Notes under the pieces: model-generated | The model's database searches: none | Told to the model about the DNA's origin: nothing | What the model saw: the letters and a program-made list of their open reading frames with translations, nothing else | DNA from: Rhyzopertha dominica | Taxonomy: Eukaryota; Arthropoda; Insecta; Coleoptera; Bostrichidae | Assembly (NCBI GenBank): GCA_025024175.1 | Contig: QCXZ01000137.1 | Coordinates: 75,826,680-75,890,679 of the forward strand | Direction of reading: 5' to 3' | DNA: 64,000 bases | Position numbers and translations under genes: made by a program | Shown here: positions 42,857-57,800 of the stretch, one piece after another | Position numbering within the stretch: the stretch's first letter is position 1 | How the letters are laid out: every line of letters begins with the position of its first letter

Positions 42857-45800
42857 GTAAGTACCATCATCACGAGCCCTGGTTTGCGATGGTCAGTGTG
42901 AGTGTATAGTGTGTCGGTCCGGGAGAGGATGCCATATCCCGATTTGGCGCGCCGATAGTGTCCCGCCAGCTGTGAACACCACTGGACGCTCTCGTTCTGT
43001 GATGCAACCACCGCTAATAATTCTAACCACGTTTTGAGTTATCAGTGCCAGCTGGATTACAGTAAACAACGGAAAAGATTGATATCAACTCGGGGAAGAG
43101 CGACCAAAAATAGACCTTGGTTACATCATTAAAAATGATTCCTTAACGGGACCACCGCTATTTTTCCTTAATTATGTGTCCGTTCACGAAACTGCCATCC
43201 TACACGACCATTGATGACAGTGGCGGACTTATTTGTCATCGTAGTCATTACACCGAAATAGAGATTTCTCTAAATACGTTCACATCACGCTTATTTTGTA
43301 ATTCACAGGTCGAAATGTACGCCATTTTGACACATGAGCTGCAACAGTACATAATTCATTTTGACTGACGTGCTGTGAATCTAAACATTACTTAATTGAC
43401 TTTTTGATTATACCATTACACTCAAGTAATGGATAACATTAACAACCTTTCCGGAAAGCTTCTACACTAGTATTTAACTGCTAATCACTTGCCAAGATTA
43501 CTGATATTGGAAACTTAACAAAGCTAGAAAAGGGTTAGCTGGAGAAAGCTTGTCATTTTGTGCTCTCAACTCAATGGTCGTTTTGGTTTTCTAATAACTT
43601 GGTCAAATTCTAAACATAGCTTTCTTTTAAATAACTGTTATGGGGGAATCAAAACTGTCTGCACAAACAGTTTTTAAATATCTCCAAACAATATTGTTAT
43701 GAAATAATTGTGTTATTGGTAATGTTTTTGTCTTGACATAGATCCGCACGTTGCTTTATTGGACCTCATTTTCAAAATATTCGGCAATATTCGGAAGTAT
43801 TTCATTCCTCATGTTATTCAGGATGGTTCAGATTTCATGAGACAAACTGTATAAGATTGGATCTTAAACAAAAATTTCATTCACGCATATGAATAATACT
43901 TCCAATGCTATCAAGATCGCAATAATTTTTTAAGGGTCAAAAGGCTTTAGTTCTTTAGAACGGACCAAAAAAAACAGTTGCAGCTGAACATAATCTTCAA
44001 CTCGTGATATGCCAGTTAATTTTTTACAATCATTCAAAGCTTTTGAATAATGTCTGTTTTTAACTACCAAACCAACCTAAAAGATCATGTGTGTAGTGTA
44101 GGTAAAATCGTAGTAGTAATAAAGTACCGTATTCTCACTACAGTCAAAATTTAACAATGTCCGTGCAAACAAACTAGGGATGAAAATTTGATGAAAATTA
44201 CCAATCCGTATATCTTTTCAAAATTTTATGATGTGATGAGAGTATTTCTTTGAACATATTTGTTTTGATTTGTTAACCAAGTAACTACACTTTGAGCGCA
44301 TTGGACCATCTTTCTTATTTGAAACTTGATATTTTGGGTTTGTAGATCGTTCAGGAAGAAACCAAGTTTAATAGGCATGATGAACATAACCCTCGCTATG
44401 TAGAATTCGAGGCACATGCATTTTAGAAAATTATTATTAAATGATGAACTGGACCTTCAGTTTTTATGAAACGATTTTAAAGATAAAGGTAAATATTTAA
44501 ACCTGAGGCTGCTTGTAATGATGAAATGGCTTCACGGTGATGGAAAACCACTAATAATTATTTGCAAGTAAAATATTATCAATTTTTTTATTGCCGTTCC
44601 TTGCTTACTTGAATGTTGCTGTGTGGTGGAGAGAGTTGAGAAACAAAATATTGCATCAAGTTGCTTGTTTCCATTGGAAGCAAAGATGAAAAAGGAGGTA
44701 GCCATAAGTGATAACAAATCAAAATACCGATATATTGTTACAGTATAGCAGACAGGCTATAATAATAATTATAACTAGCTGTGCAAGTTGAAATATATTA
44801 TAACTCACAAACTAATTTATTAAGCGTAAACCTGTATACAAATCTCTCTTTTATAAAATAAGAAATAAAAAAATTATAAGTATTCGAAGGAATAGTAAAA
44901 TGCAATGTTCTCTGGTGAGCTCTACCTAGACTGAAACTGTATTAAGTTCATATAACGCCAATTTTTCTTTGTTTAACCTTCTTCTAGTTTCACTAGTTTC
45001 GAAGATCTTCATTCTAGTCACATTTGACAATGCAAATGCTACGGCACATAAAAAATTATGGGGGCTCCATGTTCGCTACACCCAAAATTTCCGTAATTTT
45101 AACATGGACACGTTTACGTTTCTCACAAATATCATGTTAGGATATGCACCACAAACTGCTTTCATCAATTAAAATATTTTAGCACTTAATATACAGAGCT
45201 CTAAATCTACCATTAAATGAAGATAACGCGGGATAGAATTGCCCGTAGACAAGAATTCGCGGATTGTACCTCAAAAGGAAAGATGAGACATGTCCACGTC
45301 AAAAGCTACATTATAATTGTCAGTTGCAATTTTTAATTCCCTGGAAGACTTATTAAGTTTTCCACTTGATTAATACCTCGAGTGGAACAGAGCCCAGATC
45401 TGTTGTTCTGGCATAGACAAGAGATGTCTGCATCTGGCATAACTTAATTGTGTTGTGTTCAAAGCATAAATATTGCAGTCAAGATGCACGCCAAGGTGAT
45501 TCAAGTGCTTCTATAGATATATATCCAAGAGACGGACGCACCAACAGCATGTGCAGAGAAAGAATGCAAATAATTCTAGTGTACTGTAATTATGTAATAC
45601 AACATGTCCGTAGAGATTTAAACTGAAATGTGATCTACTTTGTTTTATTTTTAGTTGAACCTTGGGAGCATTGGTTACTCAGGTAATAAAGAACATTTCA
45701 TTGTAATCATAAATAGTAGAAGCAAAATTGATATTTGGAGGTTTGACAAATTGTACCAATGCTGCGAAGAAGTCATTATTAAAATGTTTACCACCCAATG

Positions 45801-48800
45801 ATTCTTTTAAAGGTACATACAGATGAAAGTCACAAGCCGACAAATCTCGACTGGTTTTCATTAAATTTATTCTAATTTCCGGAATCCTAAGCCACCCGTC
45901 ACGGGAAAATTTCTTATGTCAATCTCAGCCTTGAATCATCTAAAGAGTTTTTTTCGTCGCATTATATGGTTGTTTGAGTTCTTCTAATTTTTGTCGTACA
46001 AAAAAATTATTGTTCGATACGTGTATGCATGTATGAGCATAATCGAAAACACAGATGTTGAATATAACCTATAAAATGCGTCACATAATAATAAAGGATC
46101 TTTATGAGGTAATATTATTGAACACAAAAGCAGTGGCATATTACTGTACCTATAAACGCCTACCTGTTGCATATATGTAATCTGGTGGGATGATAGTACA
46201 AGCGCCACCCAATACGAATAATCAGAAACTGATATGGTGGTTGTATAAATAATTGTGGAATTTTGACTAAAAGAACATTTAGATGAGTCGATTTTAAATT
46301 ACTTCCACATCCAACGGATGGAAATTATTGTATCGCGAAAAAATTTTCAACATTTTTTATTTGCTCATTCGCTTTAAAATGGTCAAATGTCTGTGTGGTG
46401 TGTGTCTGTGTGTCTGTGGTATTGTTTGTGGACACGACAACTTTCGAAAGACTTAATATATGAACTTGAAATTTGGCAAATATATAAATCTCAACTACCC
46501 AAAGCGACCTATTGTTTATGAGGTAAGTGGGGTATCGGGAAGGGGGCGAAATTGGGGGCTAACTACCCTTTTTGCAATTTTTTTTATATTTTTTTCGTTT
46601 TAGTATGTGATTAGCAGTATAACTGCGACTATTATTAGCTCTTATAAATTTTCGGTACAGGAAACTGTTTAGAAGATATTAGCAAAAAAGCGTCACTTAA
46701 AGAAAACAGTTTTTCCTAAATATCTCCGAATACATTTAATATATTAATAAATGAAAATGCCATCATATAGGAAATAAAATTTCTCACAAAGTGTATTAGA
46801 AAATTTATCCAAAATTTTGACATTTTCGAAATATTTCCAAAAAACCTATATTGAACCCTGCTCGTACGATTTTTTTAAATTTTGGTATTATATAGAAAAT
46901 TTAATTTCTGACCAGAAAGCGCTCTTGTAATTTTTTTGTTAAGTTAATAATTTTCGAGTTATTTGGAAAAACCGATTTTAAAAATGTATATATTTCTGCT
47001 AATATCACGAGAACTGTTTGTCTTGGAAAGAATGTGTAGAGAGAAAAAATGCTCAAAACCTGATTACTAATCGTATAGTATAAGAAATAAAAACGTAAAT
47101 GTCATTTTGACAATTGGATGTGGAAGTATTGATTCAATTTGCAGCGGCTTTTTTAATTTATTTTATCACATGCATGTGTATTATTCTTTCTTTCTCTTGA
47201 CATGTGAATCGAAGGGCATTGGCTAGTTGAAATATATTCCCAGCAACAGAGTAAAATGCCTGGAGAATATCGTTTATTTATCAAGCAGCTGTAAGCAGCT
47301 AATAGTGCAATGTTATACCAAAAACTATAGGTAATAACAAGGTAAAATTTGAATCTATTTTGTATTAAGTTATGGCTAATAATTGTTTTGGTCGTCGCAG
47401 TTTTAATGTCAAAGAATGCATTAAATAGTTTTCAGTGATTATTTTGTAAAATCGATTTTCCAAATCTTAACTTTTGGGTTTACATGGATTATGCTTATTT
47501 AGTACCCAGTGTAGAGGTCTCATGTTCAATGAAAGTTCACAAATCAATTTCAGGTTTGAGTGCATCTGGTTAAAAATAGTCTTCCCGATCCAAATTAATT
47601 GCAGGCTTAAAACGATATGTCGTGCAGTTAATGTGATAGGTACCTTCACAATCTGCCAAGATTTTAAACCATTAGCTACTTCTATATTCATGCAACACGG
47701 GCGGCGTTGATTTCTGAATTCTTTGTGCTGCCTTTTTGTAACTGCTGTCAAGCTACAGTATGCACGGCGATAGTAGGTACTGAAGGTTGCAGATAAAAAC
47801 CCCACAGCTTCGAAATGTGACCTTTCTGCATCCTTAAAGTTAATTATCCCACAAAACACAAGGTATACAGAATAGGTTGAAAATACACAATCCCAGGCGT
47901 TTTCACATATTAAAATATATCAAATAATTCAACAATCGACAGATGACAAGTAAGCAATAGTTGTGTTTTCCTTCCTGAGAGGCGGCAAATTGATTTAATC
48001 GATAATTTGCACAAGAGCCCTGGATCACGGCCATGTACAAGCGACAGTAACTGATTAAGTGTTAAGTACATATATTACATTACATTACATTAATAGACGT
48101 ATAAGACACACTATAGCTATTCACATTTCTTTATCCTCTACGACACTACCCTTCGGAAACAATCACTCTCAAAATTTGGATTGAGAGCTTTCTCGCTTCC
48201 TTAATTTTTTATTTTGTAATAGGTTATAAAAAATAACGTGATATAGGCTTGGAATGTGGGATTCTTAACACTTTGTATAACTTTTTAAGAGGTGGGACTT
48301 GATTAAAAAACCAGAGCTATCTTTTGTACGAGAAGGTCACGTTTTTTCTAACAATTAAATAGCCTTTTTGTTGCTAAACGTTTCTGAAATTGGCTTGAAT
48401 ATATTAATGGCAGTGAACACATTCTTAACAAGATATTACCCTATTTTTAGGAAAAGAACTGGGATATCAGAATTTGAATTTGATTTCTCAGACAAATTTG
48501 CTCTTAATAAAAAATTTGGCTTATTCTCAAAGCCTAAAATCTAAGACATCGAAAATTGTTTGGTTTGATTATCGTAAGGATTGACATCTTCCGTGGAGCA
48601 CACTTGACCAAACCGTAATAAAACCGGCCATGAACTAAAAACCTACAATGGCACGTGTTACCAACCAGGAGTGACTATTTTTGCCTTGCTTTGCAGACGC
48701 CCGTAGCTGCACCACGTGCGACAAAGTGCTGCAGGAGCTGGAGCAGATCGACGACGACACCGACTCGTTCGGCGTGGACTTCGTCAAGATCAACGACAAA

Positions 48801-51800
48801 CGACTGGCGAAGCACTATGGCATCAACAAATTTCCAGCCCTCACCTATTTCAGGGAGAAGAAGCCCATCATTTACGAAGGTAAAAGCGGGATCAATTAAA
48901 TCATCGCGGTTGATAGCTCGGCGGACGTCACTCGCTCTGAGATATCCATTAGACAGTTGCACAGACGTTGCTTTAAAAATAACCGCGCTAAATGCCGCTA
49001 ATAATATGCGAACACCGCGCGGCTTTACAAATTTTATGTTAGCAAATTGGGGTATGGTATATACATAAATCGCTCTCGAAATAGATGAAAAACAAATAAA
49101 ACTTGTCATAACATATTCGAATTTCGGATGAGAATACCTGGGATGTGTTAGAGGTGCTGTTTAGAAATTCTCAAGCCTTCAATTGTGGTGTTGGGAAACC
49201 TTACGACTACTCAAAATTTTCCCTCCGATAATAATAGTATATTGTTCTACGCATTTAACGAATGAGGTACTGATGAGGGCGCGATGAGCTAATGGTGAGG
49301 TGCTCTAAAATGTGCAGCACTATAATGCAGACCGTGCAAGCCTTTTGCTTTCGACACCAATCCTTTTCATTCTTCTTTACTCTACACTTTTGATTTTCGT
49401 CCAAGTGTTAGTAAATCTGCTTTTACCTGGTCGAACCANCTACCGTTTCGTTATACCTACCACTTACCCTTCTATGNTATTTTANCACACACCCAATCTT
49501 CTGCCATTCTCNCTAGATGTCTCATTCATTGAAATGAATAAAGTTGCTAGAGTAACCTGTATTCTTCTTCATTTGTCTTTCATCTCCATATATTTTTCTC
49601 AATACCTCCCTCTCTATTGCCTCTCTATCTTTTCTGGTTATTGCCTACGTCCTACGTGTAAGTGTTGCAGTGGAATTGATTATTCTTCTCTGCTCTTCGA
49701 TGTCATCACAGATTCTCTCCTTAACATCATTCCCAGTCCCTCCTTTTTCAGATATCGTTGTACTTAAATATTCGAAGGTAGTCAGTCTTTCAAAAGTTTC
49801 TACATCCCCTGTTTTTAATTTCTAGAATGCTTTTAATTCCTTTCGACTGTTACCTATTATCACGTGGGTACTTTATTCTCTGTTGATTTATTACAGGCCA
49901 AATTTTTCTGCTGCCTTTCGCAGTTTGCTTACAGCTTCGTGTTGTTGTCTGTCATTAGTACAATTTATCATCTGCGTATGCGTGAATCTGATAACTTTTA
50001 TAATAGACATTAACCTTCATCTATAGTACGCTATCTCTTAAGTGTTATATTGAAGAATATCGTTGATAATGGGTCACCCTTTCTCAATCTGCTACTTTAT
50101 ATGATGTGCCTAGTATCATCTTAATTGATCTTGTTTTCTTGTATGACTAGCTTATTCATGGCTTTATGCAGTTGCTCCCCTTTAATTGTACCTTGTTCTT
50201 GTTTAAAATCAACGATGTCTCATAATGCTATCTATCCCTCTAGAGCTTACACACTTTTGTTTGTTCCTCCTTTTGTATAGCGTGTTGTGCCTCTTCCTAC
50301 TGTTATGGCATTTCTTCCTCTCTCCATTTTTTCTGAATCAGATCACTCCCTATGTAGCTTTTCACCTCCCTGTTTTCAGGTTCGTTATGATCGCTGTTGA
50401 TATCAACAGATTTTAAACACTTTTGTTGTTTGTAGTTTCTAACTGTTACCAGTGCAGAATATAAATACTCATTAAAGTATAATGTGCTTTCGTAGACATA
50501 AAATCAATTTTATTACATCGATCGAAGGAAGGAAAGTTTTCAGCAACAACGGTCGAATTGCTGAAACATGAAAGGATTGTAAACCGTTACAACAGTAGTG
50601 TTGATCATAATCATCTCTGATAAAATACGTTGTTTGATCTATTGCAGGAGATCTTATGGATGAAGACAGTGTACTGGATTTCTTGACCAGCCTTGAAGCA
50701 ATGGATCTACCTGATCGTATAGAAGAAGTTAATGCTAGAATTTTAGAGAAGATTGTCCAAGAAACGGACTACGTGGCTGTATTATTTTGTAAGTTGCTGC
50801 TAGTTTAGATTGAGTAATATACCCAGTTGGTATTTGCTTGGCGTCTGATCAAAGTGGTAAACTTTGTAAATAGTCATGGGTTTTTTTAAACATACATAAT
50901 TTAACTGTTGAATTCGTAACATTTTTAGTATGTATATCCCATTTTAATAGTGGTATTGATTGCATTACGAACACTTACTTCTATTACCATTTATAGTAGT
51001 ATTTAAATCCAACTGCTAATTACCAATTACTAATTCAAGAGTTGCCATTTGTGAATTTAACAAATATTAACCCCACGATGTGTAATCTTGCACATGCAGT
51101 ACATGTCAAATCCGAAACAACTTGATATGACTTTATATTACGTTCAATATTTTGTTTTGAGTGCTATTTTGATTGCTACCAACCGTCTTTAGTAACTTTT
51201 AAGAAGAAATTTACTGTTGAAACCCTTTAATAAGTCTATGAAAGGTGAAAATGACACTGATAAAGTAATGTGTTGGCTTTCTTAACGTAAAAACTCTCTT
51301 TATTAACCAAGCAAGTTGCTGTGGAAATAAGCTTATCTCAAGGTTCTGTAGTAAAGACTCTTAAAAAGAATAATTATCATCCCTATAAACAAACTAGCGG
51401 TAACACTGAATATTAGTGTCCGAAACGAACAAAAAATATTTGTAGATGATTTAAACAGCATGTGAGTTTAGTAGACCCACAGTTTAAATTAAAAGTGCAC
51501 TGGTTTAATGAAGTTGAAACTTTCTTGAGAATGACTTTGCAGACATATTAAGCTAATTATGCTCTATCTATACAGTGGTGTGGAGTGCTTCCAACATAAA
51601 AAGTTGCTGGGTTACCTCGTTCTTCAGATTTGTCTGTATTATATTTCATTTTATGGGGAACACAAAAATGCATATAATACTGCAGAAAAAACATGCAGGC
51701 GCAGTGCAAGAAGCTTTTTTTAAATTTAGATATATGGATAGAAGAGAAACAAATTCTGTTTTCGAAATTATGTTACTTGTGTTAATAATAGCGGTATGGT

Positions 51801-54800
51801 GGTTTTTACATTTATCGTTCCTAATCAGGTTGTTATAAAATTCAACTCCCTTTCCAAAGAGAGCCATTATGAAAAAAAAAATTTCGACTAGTAACAGTCA
51901 AAGAAGAACATCAAGATGCAAACTTTCACTGCAGATTATAATTTACAAAAAACCTGCAGGAAAAAACAGGTAACATGAAATCAACGACTTCTGAAAAAGT
52001 CTCACAGTTGCTTCCGCATAGTGATTACAATTGTATTACCTAATTGTACTAATATTGATACTAAACCATTAGCAGCTGAAACGTCAGTGTTGTGTGCGGC
52101 GTGTTTCAGGTCCCGATACAGAGACTTGCTCCCGCGCAGGTGTCAGTAAGTAATTGCCCTGAAAATTGAGACACGCTGAAACTTCAGCAAGCGCATTGCA
52201 TAATTCCAAGGTCGGCTCTACTTCGCTGAAGATTCAGCGCGTGTCGCGTATAAACGTTGGCCACTTTCAGCACCACGCATGCTCTCTTACTTTCCAAATC
52301 TGCATTCACATCTACACTCAGCATTAGAAACCTACATATTAACACATCACATTCAAACATTGCTTCGTTTTTTTAATGTTTTGTGGAAAGAATGCGTAAA
52401 CTATAAGAAAAGATTTCTGTTCTCCAAATTTGTTTGATGAAACGATATATTACGTAATAAATCAAAATCTACAGCTGGTTGGGAGCGTCCGGAATTTTTT
52501 TTATTGCTTCCTTCAAGTGTTTTAAACAACTTTAGATGTGCACTAGCTTAATCGTGACATAGAATTAGCAAACAAACCTAATCACATGTAGAATTCTCTC
52601 CGGTGTCATGTTTCCAACCAAAAACCGCAATTCACGAGCCAGACTATTTTGATACCTTTTATTTTGAACACGTTTATTATTAAATGCCTTGCTTTTACAC
52701 AAAAATTCTGGAAGTCTGATCGCGAGTTTGAAAACACACAGAAAGCATCTTGTGCAATGCATGATTAAAAATAGCCCCACTATTTGTTACGAAAGCTGAA
52801 TCACTCCTGAAGACGCGTTAATAAATACATGACATTCGATGCAATTTCACAAAACTCCTGACGCCTGTTTTTCTTAACATTGCACCCAATAATTTTTGTG
52901 TGGTGTCATTCCATAACACAGTCTCTTACACTCTACACCTATACTTTTTCCCCTGTTTGTATTAATGTGAAATCACCGCGCATGCAGTAGTTTTGAATCT
53001 CTCCCTGGTATGTGTAGACAAGCCAGAATGCAAGAAATGTTCGAAAGTCCTCCAAGAGCTTGAGAACATTGACGATGAAGCCGACCAACTAGGCATTGGG
53101 TTCGTCAAAATCAACGATGAATCTCTAGCGGAAGAGTACAACCTTGGTACCCTCCCAGCGCTGGTTTACTACCGTCATCAAATACCAATTATATACGAAG
53201 GTAAAGGTGTTTCGACATTTATTTCATAGTACTAAGCTTATAAACTTGTAGGCGAGCTTACTAAAGAAGAGGATGTACTAGAATGGCTAGTGCAGCATAA
53301 GAGTACAGGAGATGAAGAGGACATCATTGAAGACGTCACTTTGAAAACTTTATCAACGTTGATCAGCAGCGTGGATCATTTAGCTGTATTGTTCTGTAAG
53401 TTAGAGTGCGAGCGTGATTCGATTAAGACTAATCCTTATCGCAGTAATACAAAAACGCGAAATACGTATTTCGGTAGCTAAATTTTCATCTTCAGTAGAA
53501 CTAAAGTAAGCTACTTCCTGAAATATTTGACCGAATTTAACCGGAGGATATTCTCCTTACTGAATTCTCAGAGGAAGTGGAATCAAATCAACCTATAATA
53601 TGAGGATCTACCTAGCTATGAAGGAGGAGGAGTAAAGTAATATTTAATTTTCCAACATATGAATCATTAATGATCACACATTGGTGCCAGCATTCTTCCA
53701 CTAAGGCTATATTCCAAAAAAGTCTTTTGATAAGTTCTCAAAAACCTCCTCCACCGCTTTTTATACGATTACAACATTATAATCAAACGTTTGTCCTTAA
53801 ACTTCTTAGTTAATAGATTAGTTAGTTTTCCTTTATCAGAATCTAACTTTGAAGAAGACCTTAAATATATCAAGGATATTGCAATTCATAACGGGTACTC
53901 CGATAAAACGATAAACAATTTACTCAGAAAGACACAGAAGAAAAAACAGGATTTTTACCCCCACCTTAGAATATAAACTCATCGAAATTCCTTTTGTATT
54001 CAGACTTGCCAAAGGATTGCCAAATATACTGAAACCTTTAAACCTAGCTAGCTTCTTTCGTCAATTATACTACAAAAAATAAAATCGTACATTTATGTAA
54101 TGCACTACAGTAGCTGTAATTTGAAATATACCGGGTCGCTACAAAGTATGGAACCAGCAGGATATTTCAAGTACTGTTCGACCGATATTTCTGAAAATGT
54201 ACACATTGGCCTATGGGTAATAAAAATGCATTTTCTGGAATTTTTTCGAGATATGGGCGCAAGTTGCATTGAACAGGATATTTTTCTTGGTTTCAAAAAT
54301 GTATCACACTTATACAATTTATTGCTTCTGAGTTGAGCAAAAACCATATTCGTTATCGCTAAGTAAAAACAAAAACTCCAGCTGTCTCCATATTCCTCGC
54401 GACTGGTGATAATTTTTCATTGAAGATGTTTGGTTATGGAGATAGAAGACGAAGTTATTCGGAAGTTGTTGCACTCTACAATGCAATTAATGCAGATCGG
54501 TGAACCAATTGCCAGATCAACAGTTATTAGAACACTGCAGCGTTTTGACGAAACCGGCGGCGGCGGTGTTAAAAATCGTCAAAAACCAGGACGTCCAAAG
54601 GTTGCTACGAGTGAGGAAAGTAATTTGAATGTCCTTTTAGATGTGCAAGAGAATCCCAAGTTTTCCGTACAACAGCGTGCTCTCACTCACTATATTAGCA
54701 GAAGATCTGTTCAGAAAATTGAGCGAAGATGATTTCGATCGTAAGATAGCATTTTGCGAAACTGCTATGAACATGATAGATGAAGACAGAAACATTTGAA

Positions 54801-57800
54801 ATTGGATTATGTTTTCTGATGGACAGACTATATGCCCCAATGGTAATGTGAATAGACATAATTGCAGATATTGGTTGGACACGAATCCACATTAAATGGA
54901 ACAAGTGCACACACAACACATTTAGAAAGTGAATGTCTGGTGTGGTATTATCGGTGAGCACATTATTGGGCCTTTTTTCATCGATGGAAATTTGAATGCG
55001 ATCAAGTATTTACAGCTCTTGTGCGTACACATTATACCAGAACTTATTCGCCTGTTCTCTAATCGTGAAAATTCTGCATGTCCTGAACAGATATGGTTTC
55101 AGCAAGATGGTGCACCGCCGCATTTTGCAGTCAAAGTTGGTCGATATTTGATCGCGATATTTCAAGACAGATGCCCAGCACGTTCCCCTGATCTGATGCC
55201 GCTTGATTTTTCCTGTATGGGTATCTGAAAAATCGTATTTATGCTGATCGGCCATATAATGCAGAAGATTTAAAAGGACAAATAAGGGCAGAAATTCGGA
55301 ACTTACCTCCAAATATTCTACAAAGAACATTAGAAAACTTTTACTCAAGCTGCATTACTGCCAGGAACTAAATGGGGAACATTTTGAGCATCTTCTGTAA
55401 TGTAAATCTGAAAAGATACTGCAATTTTCAGGGAATCATGTTTTTTTTACTTTTTGGGTACCCGCAATAAATTGATTAAAAAAATCAATTTAACCCCCTT
55501 CCCATTTAAAAAAATGCAACTGAAATATCCTGTTGGTTCCATATTTTGTAACGATGCTGTATAAGGCAAACTAGGCGTTCCATAGGAGTTAGATTTAAAG
55601 AGCATATAGCACACTCCAGGTTTGGGAGATTTGATAAATCAAGAGTCACCCAACATAATATTAAACGTACAGCGCAACTCATTATAAAAGCCTAAATTTA
55701 GTACTGAGTTCAGATTAGATCCAATTCCGAGATCCGCATTGTTCATACTTTTTGATGACTTGATTCCACCTTCGCTGAGAATTTGGTGATAAGAATATCA
55801 TCCGGTTAAATCCACGCTTACTTTACTTTACTGAAGATAGCAGCTTAGTTACTGAAACACGTATTTAGTTTTTCTAAATTACTGCGGTTTTCGTATATCC
55901 TTTACATTGTAAGTTAAATGACAAAAATAAACAATGAAATAGACTTGTCATCATTTCAGACGATCATGGAGATGAAGACTCGATGCAGGTTCTGGAGGAA
56001 CTAGAAAACATCGACGATGATTGTGACAAACACGGGATACAATTCGTGAAAATCGATGATGTAGCCGCGGTTAAAGAATTTGGACTGGATGAACTTCCTT
56101 CAGTTGTATATTTCGAGAAGGGCATCCCTAATATTTATGACGGGGATCTGGATGAGGAAGAGGAAATTCTGGAATGGCTCGTGCAGCAACTAGAGAAGGA
56201 CGAAATAGAGGACGTGACTGATGAGATGCTCGACAAACTGATTAAGGAAGGAAAAAATCTGGCAGTGTTGTTCTGTAAGTATCGCAAACAAGCGCTATAT
56301 TCGCAAAAAATATTTTGTTCCTTCGTGTTGCAGACGACGGTGATGATCGCAAATCTCAACGCGCCCTCAACGAATTAGAAAATATCGACGACGAATGCGA
56401 TCAGCTTGGCGTCGTTTTCGTGAAAATCGATAACGATGAAGAAGCTAAAGAATACGGCATCGAGAAGATTCCCTCTATGGTTTATTTTGAGAAAGGTATT
56501 CCGATGTTGTACGAAGGAAACTTGGAAGACGAGGAGAAGGTGCTGAAATGGTTGGAACACCAGGTCAAGAGCGATGAAATTGAGGATATTAACAACGAGA
56601 TGCTCGATATTATTCTTGAAAAGACACCATACGTGGCAGTCCTGTTTTGTAAGTGTACATCCGAGAAATTTTCGTATAAAACTCATTTGATTTGATTGTA
56701 GATGACAAAAACCAGAAGAAGAGTCAGAAAATTTTAGCAGAACTTGAAAACATAGACGACGAGTGTGATGAAAACGACATAGCCTTTGTCAAAATTGATG
56801 ACCCTGAAGAAGCTAAGGAGTATGGTATTGATCACATTCCAAGTTTAGTATTTTTCGAACGCCAAATTCCAAACCTGTACGAGGGAGACCTCATGAAAGA
56901 AGAGGAACTTCTTGGTTGGCTAGTCCATCAGAAACGACATTCTGAAATACCAGACGTTACCGATGAAATGATGGAAAAATTAATAGAGAATACAAAATAC
57001 CTCGCCGTACTCTTTTGTAAGTATTCCAGATTGCGTCACCACCTCATTATATCAAGAAAAACTCCTTTCAGATGACAGGGACGACAAGCAGGATATCCGG
57101 GTGTTAAATGAATTAGAAAACATAGACGACGATCTAGAAAAAGAAGGCATCGTGATAGTCCGAATAGACAATGACGCAGAGGCTAAAGAATTTGGAATTG
57201 ATCACTTGCCAACACTAATTTACTTCGAGGATAAGATTCCGTCTATCTACGAGGGGGATTTAATGAACGAGAACGAAGTGCTCGAATGGCTCGTCGAACA
57301 AAAATCCTCGGCCACCATCGAGGAAGTCACGGATGAAATCCTCGAAGACTTAATCGAGGAGCACGAGTACGTCGTCGTGTACTTCAGCGGAAAATGCGAG
57401 GAAGGTGAACACTGCGATAAAATCCTGGACGAACTTGAAAACATCGACGACGAGCTGGACGAAACGGGCATCATATTTGTCACGACGGAAGACGCCAATG
57501 TCGCGAAGAAGAACGGAATAAAGAAATTCCCGGCGCTCGTGTTTTTCAGAAACAAGGAACCCCTCGTTTACACCGGAGATATCGAGGACGAGGACGAGGT
57601 CTTGGCCTGGTTGACTGACGAAAATACGTTGGAGATCCCCGACAGAATCGAGGAGGTCAACACCCGAATGTTGGACAAGATCCTCAGTGAAAACGATTAC
57701 GTTGTGGTATTCTTCTGTATGTTCAGGAAACCGCGTAACATTTGTATCGTGCTAACAAATACCACTCCTATCAAAAGTTGATATTAGTCAAATTCTTTTG

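Noticed and set aside
42657..42860. Arg/Ala-rich open frame at the start of the thioredoxin-repeat gene
   Set aside because: Shadow of GC-rich exon 1 in another frame; the signal peptide frame is the coherent one.
52993..53017. Upstream extension of thioredoxin exon 4 (with its own Met)
   Set aside because: It is read-through of the intron; the phase-1 acceptor at 53,017 gives the joint seen in all other units.
56375..56686. Minus-strand frames over exons 6-9
   Set aside because: Antisense shadows of the repeated acidic units.
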